A stretch of 13,513 nucleotides of DNA. Origin: an uncultured Bacilli bacterium (lineage in GTDB: Bacteria > Bacillota_I > Bacilli_A > RF39 > UBA660). A program made the position numbers and the translations under genes. The notes under the pieces are model-generated. The model ran no database searches and was not told the DNA's origin. It saw only the letters and a program-made list of their open reading frames with translations. The DNA is taken from assembly GCA_944351345.1 (NCBI GenBank), contig CALVPO010000035.1, positions 1 through 13,513 on the forward strand, read 5' to 3'. The stretch's first letter is position 1. Every line of letters begins with the position of its first letter. Shown one piece after another: positions 1 to 5,878 of the stretch.

Positions 1-89
1 GTTGTCAAAAGGAAATTGGAATAAAATTTCCCGCGAATGTTTAAAATTTTTTAAGACATTTTCCAAAACTATTGACACTATTTTTAACT

Positions 90-132
90 AATAAGTTACA
101 AAAATGTTTTGTAAATGTACTGATAACTTATT
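90..132. repeat. Nested inverted repeats upstream of the HTH gene
   Basis: An outer perfect 9-bp inverted repeat (AATAAGTTA at 90-98, TAACTTATT at 124-132) encloses an inner perfect 8-bp one (TTACAAAA at 96-103, TTTTGTAA at 107-114, 3-nt centre). The two share bases 96-98, so as RNA they would be alternative folds. As DNA, the inner element looks like a classic repressor half-site pair. It lies about 65 bases before the likely -10 of the next gene. The function is unknown. Confidence 0.5.
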
Positions 133-196
133 TCTTTTTTATTATTCTATTTTTTCGTTAAGAATTAAAATTTAAGATTATTTTTATTAATGATAG

Positions 197-202
197 TATA
201 AT
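197..202 (+). promoter_or_regulatory. Likely -10 box for the small HTH gene
   Basis: There is a perfect TATAAT at 197-202, about 40 bases before the start codon. No good -35 is visible at 16-18 bases, so the promoter is either weak or activator-dependent. Confidence 0.35.
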
Positions 203-241
203 GAGCGTTAGAAAAAAATTTAATAAAAGAAGGTTGGTCGT

Positions 242-505
242 ATGACAAGACATGTATATTTAACAAAGGCTGTTGTTGAGGCTTTTATTGTAGAAGGAAA
301 TTTGAATGAAAGGCAACAATATATTATGAGAACTAGAGCTATTGGTTACACAATTGCTAAACAAGCTAGAGAACTTAATTTAAGTGTTGATCAAGTAAAT
401 AAAGAGATAGCTAAATTGAAAAGAATTTACGATGCTACGCAAATTCATTCTAAAATACTTCCTCCTAGAAAAAAGAATAGTGCAGAATTAAACAAAATTA
501 AATAG
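242..505 (+). CDS. Small helix-turn-helix protein, sigma-region-4-like
   Basis: This 87-residue protein has no signal peptide or membrane segment. Residues about 20-64 read as a helix-turn-helix of the sigma-70 region 4/LuxR type: LNERQ opening a first helix, then an Ala-Lys-Gln-Ala-Arg-Glu-Leu helix, a turn at Asn-Leu-Ser, and a recognition-like helix (VDQVNKEIAKLK). The tail is basic with a Pro-Pro-Arg-Lys-Lys segment. Together these suggest a small DNA-binding regulator, though no target or family name can be given. The ATG is preceded by AGAAGG at 228-233 with 8-nt spacing. The gene stands alone, 85 bases ahead of the cold-shock gene, and the inverted repeats at 90-132 would suit autoregulation (inference). 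Confidence 0.75.
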   Translation: MTRHVYLTKAVVEAFIVEGNLNERQQYIMRTRAIGYTIAKQARELNLSVDQVNKEIAKLKRIYDATQIHSKILPPRKKNSAELNKIK

Positions 506-551
506 TTACAGTTTTGTGGCAGAAACTTTACATGTTTTAACTCTTTGTTTG

Positions 552-560
552 TGAGATAAT
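552..560 (+). promoter_or_regulatory. Extended -10 promoter of the cold-shock gene
   Basis: TGA-GATAAT at 552-560 forms an extended -10 and would start transcription near 567. That leaves a leader of only about 24 bases, unlike the long structured leaders of E. coli cspA-type messages. No clear -35 is present. Confidence 0.4.
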
Positions 561-590
561 ATTTTTGGTTAGACAATAAGGAGGAAGAAA

Positions 591-809
591 ATGATAAGTA
601 AAGTAAAATGGTTTAACGATGGTAAGGGATTTGGATTTATTGAATATAATAAAGGAGAGGATATTTTTGTTCATTATTCTGCTATAAAGTCTAATGGGTA
701 TAAGACTTTAACCGAGGGACAGAATGTAAGTTTTAAGTTAGTTTCTACTGATAAAGGACTACAAGCTCAAGATGTAGAGATTGTTTCTGATGTTATTGAC
801 ATTATGTAA
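591..809 (+). CDS. csp: Cold-shock protein (CspA/CspB family)
   Basis: This is a 72-residue single-domain nucleic-acid-binding protein, close to the family's usual 65-70 residues. It starts with the family's VKWFN signature and carries RNP1 (KGFGFI, residues about 12-17) and RNP2 (IFVHYSAI, about 25-32). These aromatic residues line the single-stranded RNA/DNA binding face of the five-stranded beta barrel. Such proteins act as RNA chaperones in the cytoplasm. AAGGAGG at 578-584 with 6-nt spacing fixes the start. The tail extends slightly past the last strand (DVIDIM). The gene is monocistronic, with its own extended -10 and a likely terminator at 841-886. Which csp paralogue it is cannot be said. 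Confidence 0.97.
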   Translation: MISKVKWFNDGKGFGFIEYNKGEDIFVHYSAIKSNGYKTLTEGQNVSFKLVSTDKGLQAQDVEIVSDVIDIM

Positions 810-840
810 TAATCTCTATATTGAAAAATTAAAGTAGTTA

Positions 841-886
841 TAATAATTGATTTGTTTACATGTTTTAATGAATCATTATTTTTTTG
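841..886 (+). terminator. Probable terminator after the cold-shock gene
   Basis: AATAATTGATT (842-852) pairs with AATCATTATT (871-880) with one bulged T, around an 18-nt loop that itself contains ACATGT. The stem runs into a T tract (879-885). It lies between convergent genes. The stem is all AT-rich, so strength is uncertain. Confidence 0.5.
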
Positions 887-896
887 TGTATTTTAC

Positions 897-1835
897 TTAT
901 TTTTTCTTTCTTAGTTGTCTTATTGGAGTTGTAGTCATTGAATCAATAAATTCATTTAATTCTTTTGGATATGGCATTCCTTCTTGGGCTGATTTTTTTT
1001 GTATTTTTAGAGCTGATGCATACATGGCTTTTTTTATTGATGAATCTAAGTCTAATCCCTTAGAAATAAAAGATGCTAGGTTGCCAGCAAATGTGTCTCC
1101 TGCTCCGGTTGTGTCGGCTACTTTTACGTTAAGAGCTGGTAGCTTTATTATATTTTTACCATTAGAATAAATAAGGCCATCTTTACCTAATGTTACAATC
1201 AATTTATTAGGATATTTTTTTACGCAACTTTCTATATCTGTTGTTTCAAAGATTGTTTCACATTCTTTTTTGTTACAAGTTATAAAACTTACTTTATTAA
1301 TCAAATCTAAATTTTCTTTAGAAGTTATTGTTAATTTTTCTGGTCTGCATGGTGTTAAAATTATTGTTTTATTGTGTTTGTTGCAGAAATTTATTAATTC
1401 TATTGTTACTTCTTTTGGTATTTTTAATTGGCACATTATTATTTTGGAAGACAATAGTACTTCCTTATAAGATTCTATCATATCTACAGTAAAACTATTT
1501 ATTGCGCCTGTTTTTCTTTCGATATGATTATCTTTAGCTGTTTTGTCAATATATACTTTAGAGCAATCATTTTCTATTCCTTCTATTATTTCTACATTTG
1601 ATGTATTTACCATGTTATAAGCTAAATTATCTAATATAAATTCTCCTATTTCATCCTTGCCTATTCTAGTTATTATTGTTGTTTTAGCACCTGCTCTTGA
1701 TGCGGCTACTGCTTGATTAGCTCCTTTTCCACCTGGAACGATTATATTAGGTGTATAGGGATATTGAGAATCTTCATTTTGATAATACATTTGATCTAAT
1801 GTACATCCACCAAATACACATATATCATATTTCAT
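897..1835 (-). CDS. rbsK: Ribokinase-like PfkB-family sugar kinase
   Basis: This 312-residue protein has the full length of a ribokinase (about 300-310). PfkB signature 1 is at residues about 35-41 (GGKGANQ, with the following Ala run). Signature 2 is at 241-250 (D-T-T-G-A-G-D-T-F-A), containing the anion-hole GAGD and the catalytic base Asp247. An early G-G-C-T-L-D (9-14) provides the sugar-binding aspartate position. The family transfers phosphate from ATP to the 5-hydroxyl of D-ribose in the cytoplasm. A related sugar or nucleoside substrate cannot be excluded, since no ribose transporter or rbsD is nearby. AAGGTGA precedes the ATG. The gene follows yqfD on the same strand by 70 bases but has its own promoter at 1856-1884. 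Confidence 0.88.
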   Translation of the reverse strand: MKYDICVFGGCTLDQMYYQNEDSQYPYTPNIIVPGGKGANQAVAASRAGAKTTIITRIGKDEIGEFILDNLAYNMVNTSNVEIIEGIENDCSKVYIDKTAKDNHIERKTGAINSFTVDMIESYKEVLLSSKIIMCQLKIPKEVTIELINFCNKHNKTIILTPCRPEKLTITSKENLDLINKVSFITCNKKECETIFETTDIESCVKKYPNKLIVTLGKDGLIYSNGKNIIKLPALNVKVADTTGAGDTFAGNLASFISKGLDLDSSIKKAMYASALKIQKKSAQEGMPYPKELNEFIDSMTTTPIRQLRKKK

Positions 1836-1855
1836 AAAATCACCTTCTTAGCTGT

Positions 1856-1884
1856 ATTATAAAGTATTTGTTAGCATAATTCAA
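1856..1884 (-). promoter_or_regulatory. SigA-type promoter of the ribokinase gene
   Basis: On the minus strand TTGAAT (1884-1879) is followed after 17 bases by a perfect TATAAT (1861-1856). The -10 ends 20 bases before the start codon. It lies entirely in the gap after yqfD, so the ribokinase can be transcribed without the sporulation genes. Confidence 0.65.
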
Positions 1885-1905
1885 GTTTTATTAAAATTTT
1901 TTGCT

Positions 1906-3099
1906 TTAAGTGTTTTCTTCTTTTATATCTGTTTGGGGCGTTATTTCTATTAAGTCGCCTATATTTTCTATAGCACTTACAAATAATTTTAAATTGATAG
2001 TAGAATCTGTTGCTTCATTTGATAGAATAGTTATATCCTTTATCTTTTTTATATTAGGGTTATCTTTTTTTAGTTTTTGTTTGATGTAATCTTTTGCTTT
2101 ATTTATAGCAATATCTTCAGGATATACTTCATCTTTTACTATTAGTTCATATTGTTTTTCTTTTACTAAGTTTATATTTATTAATGGGTTTGATAATAAG
2201 ATTTTATCTTTAGTAGAAAATGATTTATATTTGTCAAAGTCAAATATAGAAAATCTTTTATTTATAAAATTTAGGACGTATATTGTTTTAGAGCGACCTG
2301 TTAATTTTTCTTCTTGATAAATAAAGGGATATTCTACTGTTATTTGATACCATACTTCTCCATATACTTTTCCTTTAGCCATAGTTGTTTTTGTTGTATT
2401 ATTTGGTAGAGTAATATATCCTGATATTACTGTGTCACCTTTTTTTACATAATCATTTACATTTTTTACTTTTTCGCCTTGAGTTGCTTTTATCTCAGTT
2501 ATAATAGCATCTTTTTTAGATATTATGCTTTGATATTGATAAATTTCATCTTCAGTATTAACTTTTCTTTCCTCTATTCTTACTATATACTTAGTCCCAC
2601 TTTCTATTATTTCAATCCACTCTAATTTATCTTTATTCTTTTCTAATATTTTATCTTCTATTTTTTCTAACTCTTTATAACTCTTTTTAAAATGATACTT
2701 TTTTATACCGTTTATTTCTAATTCTTGTTTTAATAAGATGCGTATTTCTTTATCTTGATGGATTATATCTATTGAGAATATTAAGTTAGATAAGGTTATA
2801 ATTAAGAAAAGACCTAATATAATTGCTAGTATTAGAATAGTGTTTTTCTTTATGTTTTTTTTTATTTTTATTGTTCCATAAGTATCGATTATAGATATTT
2901 TATAAGTGGTTTTATATTTAATTATTTTTTGATATTCTTGATATTTTATGATTAAATGTACTTCTTTATATGATATGGGGATTAATCTGATGATGTTTAT
3001 TTTTCTTTTTAATAATCTTTTTATATAATTATTTATATTTTTTCCTTCTATTTTTATTTTTATGATACTATCAAATTTTTCAATATATCTGTTTCTCAT
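1906..3099 (-). CDS. yqfD: Sporulation protein YqfD
   Basis: The protein is 397 residues, the normal size for YqfD. It has a basic, beta-rich N-terminal cytoplasmic part, one transmembrane helix at about 87-109 (I/L/F-rich), and a large part outside the membrane with the family's segment around K-K-D-A-I-I-T-E-I-K-A-T-Q-G-E and the following V-K-K-G-D-T-V-I-S-G-Y. In Bacillus, yqfD is a mother-cell gene needed for efficient endospore formation; its molecular role is not settled. The chosen ATG at 3099 has AGGTGAT at 3110-3104 just upstream. An in-frame GTG at 3108 lies inside that Shine-Dalgarno site and is unlikely to be the start. It directly follows yqfC by about 40 bases. No clear SigE promoter could be picked out. 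Confidence 0.88.
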   Translation of the reverse strand: MRNRYIEKFDSIIKIKIEGKNINNYIKRLLKRKINIIRLIPISYKEVHLIIKYQEYQKIIKYKTTYKISIIDTYGTIKIKKNIKKNTILILAIILGLFLIITLSNLIFSIDIIHQDKEIRILLKQELEINGIKKYHFKKSYKELEKIEDKILEKNKDKLEWIEIIESGTKYIVRIEERKVNTEDEIYQYQSIISKKDAIITEIKATQGEKVKNVNDYVKKGDTVISGYITLPNNTTKTTMAKGKVYGEVWYQITVEYPFIYQEEKLTGRSKTIYVLNFINKRFSIFDFDKYKSFSTKDKILLSNPLININLVKEKQYELIVKDEVYPEDIAINKAKDYIKQKLKKDNPNIKKIKDITILSNEATDSTINLKLFVSAIENIGDLIEITPQTDIKEENT

Positions 3100-3138
3100 C
3101 AGTATCACCTATAAAATTTTATGTTTTTTTTTAATAGG

Positions 3139-3375
3139 TTATAACTCAATTAATTTAATACTACCTGTTATTAATACTTCGTTATCTTGCATTTTTGATA
3201 CGACTAAATTACTACCTGTTACAGTTATAATGTTATCAGGGGATTTTATTATTATTTTAGTACTAGAGAAATCTTTTATTTCTATATAATTTATAATGTT
3301 TATTTGTTCTTTTTTTATAATCATTTTATACTCTTTATCAGTTATATATCTATCTAATTTATTAAAAATATTCAT
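3139..3375 (-). CDS. yqfC: Sporulation protein YqfC
   Basis: This is a 78-residue protein, a little shorter than Bacillus YqfC (about 90). It has a basic N-terminus followed by repeating short beta-strand blocks (Y-I-E-I-K-D-F, K-I-I-I-K-S-P-D, I-T-V-T-G-S-N-L-V-V, V-L-I-T-G-S-I), with the G-x-N-L-V-V and I-x-G-x-I pattern of the YqfC/YabP family. The assignment is strengthened by yqfD immediately downstream, the conserved order in spore-forming Firmicutes. In Bacillus the pair is made in the mother cell under SigE. GGTGAT precedes the ATG. Sequence identity to YqfC is modest by eye, so the neighbour is a large part of the case. Confidence 0.82.
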   Translation of the reverse strand: MNIFNKLDRYITDKEYKMIIKKEQINIINYIEIKDFSSTKIIIKSPDNIITVTGSNLVVSKMQDNEVLITGSIKLIEL

Positions 3376-3465
3376 TATATCACCAATTTATTTTATTCTA
3401 ATTATTCAGATATTTTACTTTAATTTTATTTTTATATAAAATATTTCAAATTTTTTTAGGTTTTG

Positions 3466-3494
3466 TTGATAAATTTATGGGTTTATGGTATCTT
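3466..3494 (+). promoter_or_regulatory. Promoter of the DUF1292/transglycosylase pair
   Basis: TTGATA (3466-3471) is followed after 17 bases by TATCTT (3489-3494), which is preceded by TGG, an extended -10. Transcription would begin about 20 bases ahead of the DUF1292 start codon. Confidence 0.5.
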
Positions 3495-3521
3495 ATATAT
3501 AGGATACAAGGAGGCTATTTT

Positions 3522-3755
3522 ATGTTTAGTGTATTTGATTGTGATGGTAGAGAATATAAGTGTAATTTTTTATTTAATTTTGAGCATAATAATAAGAATT
3601 TTATTGTATATTCAGATAATGATGATGATATTTTGGCGTCTTTTTATGAAGTTAGTGAGGGAAAGATAATTATATCTCCTATTTATGATGATAATGATTT
3701 TGATATAGTTGACCAGGAAATTGCTAGAAGGAGGGATATTAATGAGGTTGAATAA
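3522..3755 (+). CDS. DUF1292 family protein (YrzB-like)
   Basis: This small acidic protein has 77 residues. It follows the DUF1292 plan: an opening F-x-V-x-D-x-D-G-x-E segment, a middle strand ending in N-F-I-V-Y-S, then acidic turns and a last strand I-I-I-S-P-I-Y with Asp-rich surroundings, ending in a short helix. Members are small soluble Firmicute proteins such as YrzB, with no established function. AAGGAGG at 3508-3514, 7 bases before the ATG, decides this start over an in-frame upstream ATG at 3477 that has no Shine-Dalgarno site. Its 3' end overlaps the next gene by 14 bases, so the two are probably translationally coupled. Confidence 0.75.
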   Translation: MFSVFDCDGREYKCNFLFNFEHNNKNFIVYSDNDDDILASFYEVSEGKIIISPIYDDNDFDIVDQEIARRRDINEVE

Positions 3756-5007
3756 TTATTTAGAATTTAAGTATGTTGGGAATAATTTAAAGATATTTAG
3801 AATTTATGATGGTAAAATTTATGAAATAGCTAAAAGAGAAGAAATTAAGGCTCTCGAAAATATAATAAGATTTAATTCTGTTAAACCTATTAGTCGTAGG
3901 GATAATTCTGTTTTTTATGGGGATCTTTGTTCTATTTATAGAAAACAGTTTGAAAGATATCGTAATTTATTCAAAACTTCTACTAACTCAAAGAAAAATG
4001 CTATTAATAATGAAAGTAAGTTTAGTAATTCAAAGAGTATTAAAAAAAACGCCTCTAATATAAAAAAACAAATACCTAAAGGAAAGAAGGTTAATAGAAA
4101 AAAATCAAGAGAAATTAAAAGATTTATAATTAGAATGGCATTGCTTTCTAGTTTGGGATTTGTAGGATTTAATGGTGTTAGAAGTGTTAAAAATATAATT
4201 ACTGATAGCAATAAGGCTAGTAATTCTGTTAGTTATAATGATGATAAAGTTAAAAAAAATAAGATTAATTTTGATAATGATGATAGAAATAATTATGATG
4301 ATAATAATTTAGTAAGTACCAATAATAGTGGTATTAATGATGATGTAACTATTAGAAAATTGGAATTTTCTTATGAATACTCTGATGTTGGGGATAATGA
4401 GGCTTTAGATAATGCTTATGAGTATAATTATTATTTTGAACTATATGGAAATATGTATGGGATAGATGCTAAATTGCTTGCTTTAATTGCTGCACAAGAG
4501 AGTTCTGGTATTCATAAGAATTATTCTGAGAATGGATTTGCAACTGGGCTTATGGGAATTGAGAATGTTTGGAGTGGTGAGACAGTTAGAGCTTATAATT
4601 ATCAGACTCAAGAAATGGAACAGATGACTATTGATTACGATAGAGTTGGTAGTGATGTTGATTATAATATTAAAGTTGGAGCAATGATTTTTCAACAGAA
4701 ATTTAATGCTGCTGTTAAAAATAGAGGGAATTTATTTAGTGAAAATGAATTATTGCCATATGGTATTCAAAAATATAATTTGGGAGTTGGTAATTCAGCA
4801 CGTTTATTTAAAATAGGTAATGGGGATTGGATTGATAATAGGGAATATATAAGTTCTGGTGATAATAGATATTTTGAACATGTTTTGTCTAGATTAAATA
4901 ATGGGGATACGATAAATTTAATGTATTATGATGAGGATACTGGAAAAATAACTATCTACTCTACTACTGTATATAATTATGCTTTAGAAAAGGGAATAAG
5001 TAAATAA
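3742..5007 (+). CDS. Membrane-tethered lytic-transglycosylase-like protein
   Basis: The protein has 421 residues. Residues 1-127 are a cytoplasmic part (a small folded-looking domain to about 78, then a Lys/Ser/Asn linker). One transmembrane helix lies at about 128-147, followed by an Asn/Asp-rich stalk (about 155-205). A goose-lysozyme/SLT-like domain occupies about 225-355. Hallmarks are A-L-I-A-A-Q-E-S-S-G with catalytic Glu253, G-L-M-G at 269-272, and the Y-N-x-G motif at 345-348. Such enzymes cleave peptidoglycan to 1,6-anhydro ends; with basic residues before the helix, the catalytic part should face outside. AAGGAGG at 3729-3735 supports the ATG at 3742 rather than the in-frame ATG at 3709. 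It lies in an operon with DUF1292. No LysM or NlpC domain is seen. Confidence 0.8.
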   Translation: MRLNNYLEFKYVGNNLKIFRIYDGKIYEIAKREEIKALENIIRFNSVKPISRRDNSVFYGDLCSIYRKQFERYRNLFKTSTNSKKNAINNESKFSNSKSIKKNASNIKKQIPKGKKVNRKKSREIKRFIIRMALLSSLGFVGFNGVRSVKNIITDSNKASNSVSYNDDKVKKNKINFDNDDRNNYDDNNLVSTNNSGINDDVTIRKLEFSYEYSDVGDNEALDNAYEYNYYFELYGNMYGIDAKLLALIAAQESSGIHKNYSENGFATGLMGIENVWSGETVRAYNYQTQEMEQMTIDYDRVGSDVDYNIKVGAMIFQQKFNAAVKNRGNLFSENELLPYGIQKYNLGVGNSARLFKIGNGDWIDNREYISSGDNRYFEHVLSRLNNGDTINLMYYDEDTGKITIYSTTVYNYALEKGISK

Positions 5008-5040
5008 AAAAATTATACTAAATTGCTAGTATAATTTTTT
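5007..5040. terminator. Bidirectional intrinsic terminator
   Basis: A perfect 14-bp stem (AAAAAATTATACTA at 5007-5020, TAGTATAATTTTTT at 5027-5040) has a 6-nt loop and a T tract in both directions. It sits exactly between two convergent genes and touches both stop codons. Confidence 0.85.
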
Positions 5041-5785
5041 AGTTTATTTCTTTATAGCCAACTGCTTTTTTAAATAGAAATATGTTTAAATTTGATAAAT
5101 AGATTGGCATTTTTTCTATTAAAAATTTTAGGATAAATTCTGGTAGTAATATAAATATTCCTCCTATTATTAAGATTAAGAAAGATATAAACCAATCATA
5201 TAGGTTTTGAGGAGCGGCTTGGCTGGAAGTTACTATAGAAAAGATTAAGGCTATTATATATAATCCTAATATTAAAGAGGCTATATTTGTTATTAATGTT
5301 CCACCATAAGCTAGAATTAGGGCTAAGAGATAGTTTATAATTTGTAAAATAGTACAAATTATAGTTTCTATTACCACTAGAATAATTGCTATTATTTTTC
5401 TTATGATTGGTGTTTGATAATATTTTAAGTATGTCATAAAATATTCCCATTTAGTGTATGTTTCTTTATAATATTCTTCTTGATAGTTAGTTTGTTGATA
5501 ATTATTATTCGTATTTCTTGATGATGTTTTTTCTTTTTCTTTTAATTTTTCATAATTTGGATTAGTTAATTCTTCTAGGTATCTATCATATTCTTTTCTT
5601 TTTGTTTCATTTAATAAAATTTGTTTAGCATCATTTAATTTTTTTGTTATGTTTGATGCTTCTTTATCTTTATTGATATCTGGGTGCCATTTTTTAGCTT
5701 GAATTCTATAAGCTTTTCTTATTTCTTCTTCTGTTGCATCTTTTTTTACTCCCAATAGTTCATAATAGTTAATAAAGTCATTCAT
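5039..5785 (-). CDS. Membrane protein with an N-terminal J domain (DnaJ-like)
   Basis: The protein has 248 residues. An N-terminal J domain (about 6-72) has the essential His-Pro-Asp at 34-36 between helices II and III, and a K-R-x-E-Y-D-R-Y end of helix III. A polar Glu/Asn/Tyr linker (75-115) follows, then three hydrophobic spans at about 130-158, 163-186 and 199-218. It lacks the Gly/Phe region, zinc fingers and substrate-binding domain of true DnaJ. It would recruit Hsp70 (DnaK) ATPase activity to the inner face of the membrane; the client is unknown. AGGTG precedes the ATG, and there is a good extended -10 upstream. It converges on the transglycosylase gene and looks monocistronic. Confidence 0.85.
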   Translation of the reverse strand: MNDFINYYELLGVKKDATEEEIRKAYRIQAKKWHPDINKDKEASNITKKLNDAKQILLNETKRKEYDRYLEELTNPNYEKLKEKEKTSSRNTNNNYQQTNYQEEYYKETYTKWEYFMTYLKYYQTPIIRKIIAIILVVIETIICTILQIINYLLALILAYGGTLITNIASLILGLYIIALIFSIVTSSQAAPQNLYDWFISFLILIIGGIFILLPEFILKFLIEKMPIYLSNLNIFLFKKAVGYKEIN

Positions 5786-5814
5786 TTTAACACCTACTTA
5801 ACTTCGTTTGGTAT

Positions 5815-5823
5815 ATTCTAGCA
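5815..5823 (-). promoter_or_regulatory. Extended -10 promoter of the J-domain gene
   Basis: TGC-TAGAAT on the minus strand (5823-5815) lies 30 bases before the start codon. A poor -35 (TTTTCT, 5843-5838) sits at 17 bases. Confidence 0.45.
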
Positions 5824-5834
5824 TATTTTTGGGT

Positions 5835-5872
5835 AAAAGAAAAGAACTTTTTTACTTTTGAGTAACAAAGTT
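5835..5872 (-). terminator. Intrinsic terminator of the radical SAM gene
   Basis: On the minus strand a 12-bp stem with one mismatch (AACTTT, TTACT / AGTAA, AAAGTT; 5872-5845) closes a 4-nt loop and is followed by CTTTTCTTTT (5844-5835). It begins 6 bases after the stop codon. Confidence 0.7.
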
Positions 5873-5878
5873 AATTGT

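Larger units (their letters stand above)
1..241. other. AT-rich intergenic region upstream of the HTH gene
   Basis: No convincing gene is visible here. The stretch holds several inverted repeats: 11-17 with 25-31 (7-nt loop), an imperfect hairpin 36-46 with 49-60, and the larger nested structure at 90-132 listed separately. A TTGACA at 72-77 has no good -10 at normal spacing. The last 45 bases carry the likely -10 and Shine-Dalgarno site of the downstream gene. The tail of a preceding gene could lie in the first 90 bases, but no frame is convincing. Confidence 0.5.

Noticed and set aside
2..91. An open frame ending at 89-91 that could be the tail of a preceding rightward gene (29 codons).
   Set aside because: It is too short to judge, has codons unlike the rest of the window, and overlaps inverted repeats.
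847..1170. Rightward 107-codon frame.
   Set aside because: It is antisense to the ribokinase gene, has no Shine-Dalgarno site, and is low-complexity and hydrophobic.
3062..3289. Rightward frame across yqfC and the start of yqfD.
   Set aside because: It is the mirror of two well-supported leftward genes.
3936..4695. Leftward frames within the transglycosylase gene.
   Set aside because: They are complement shadows rich in Leu, Ile and Asn with no ribosome site.
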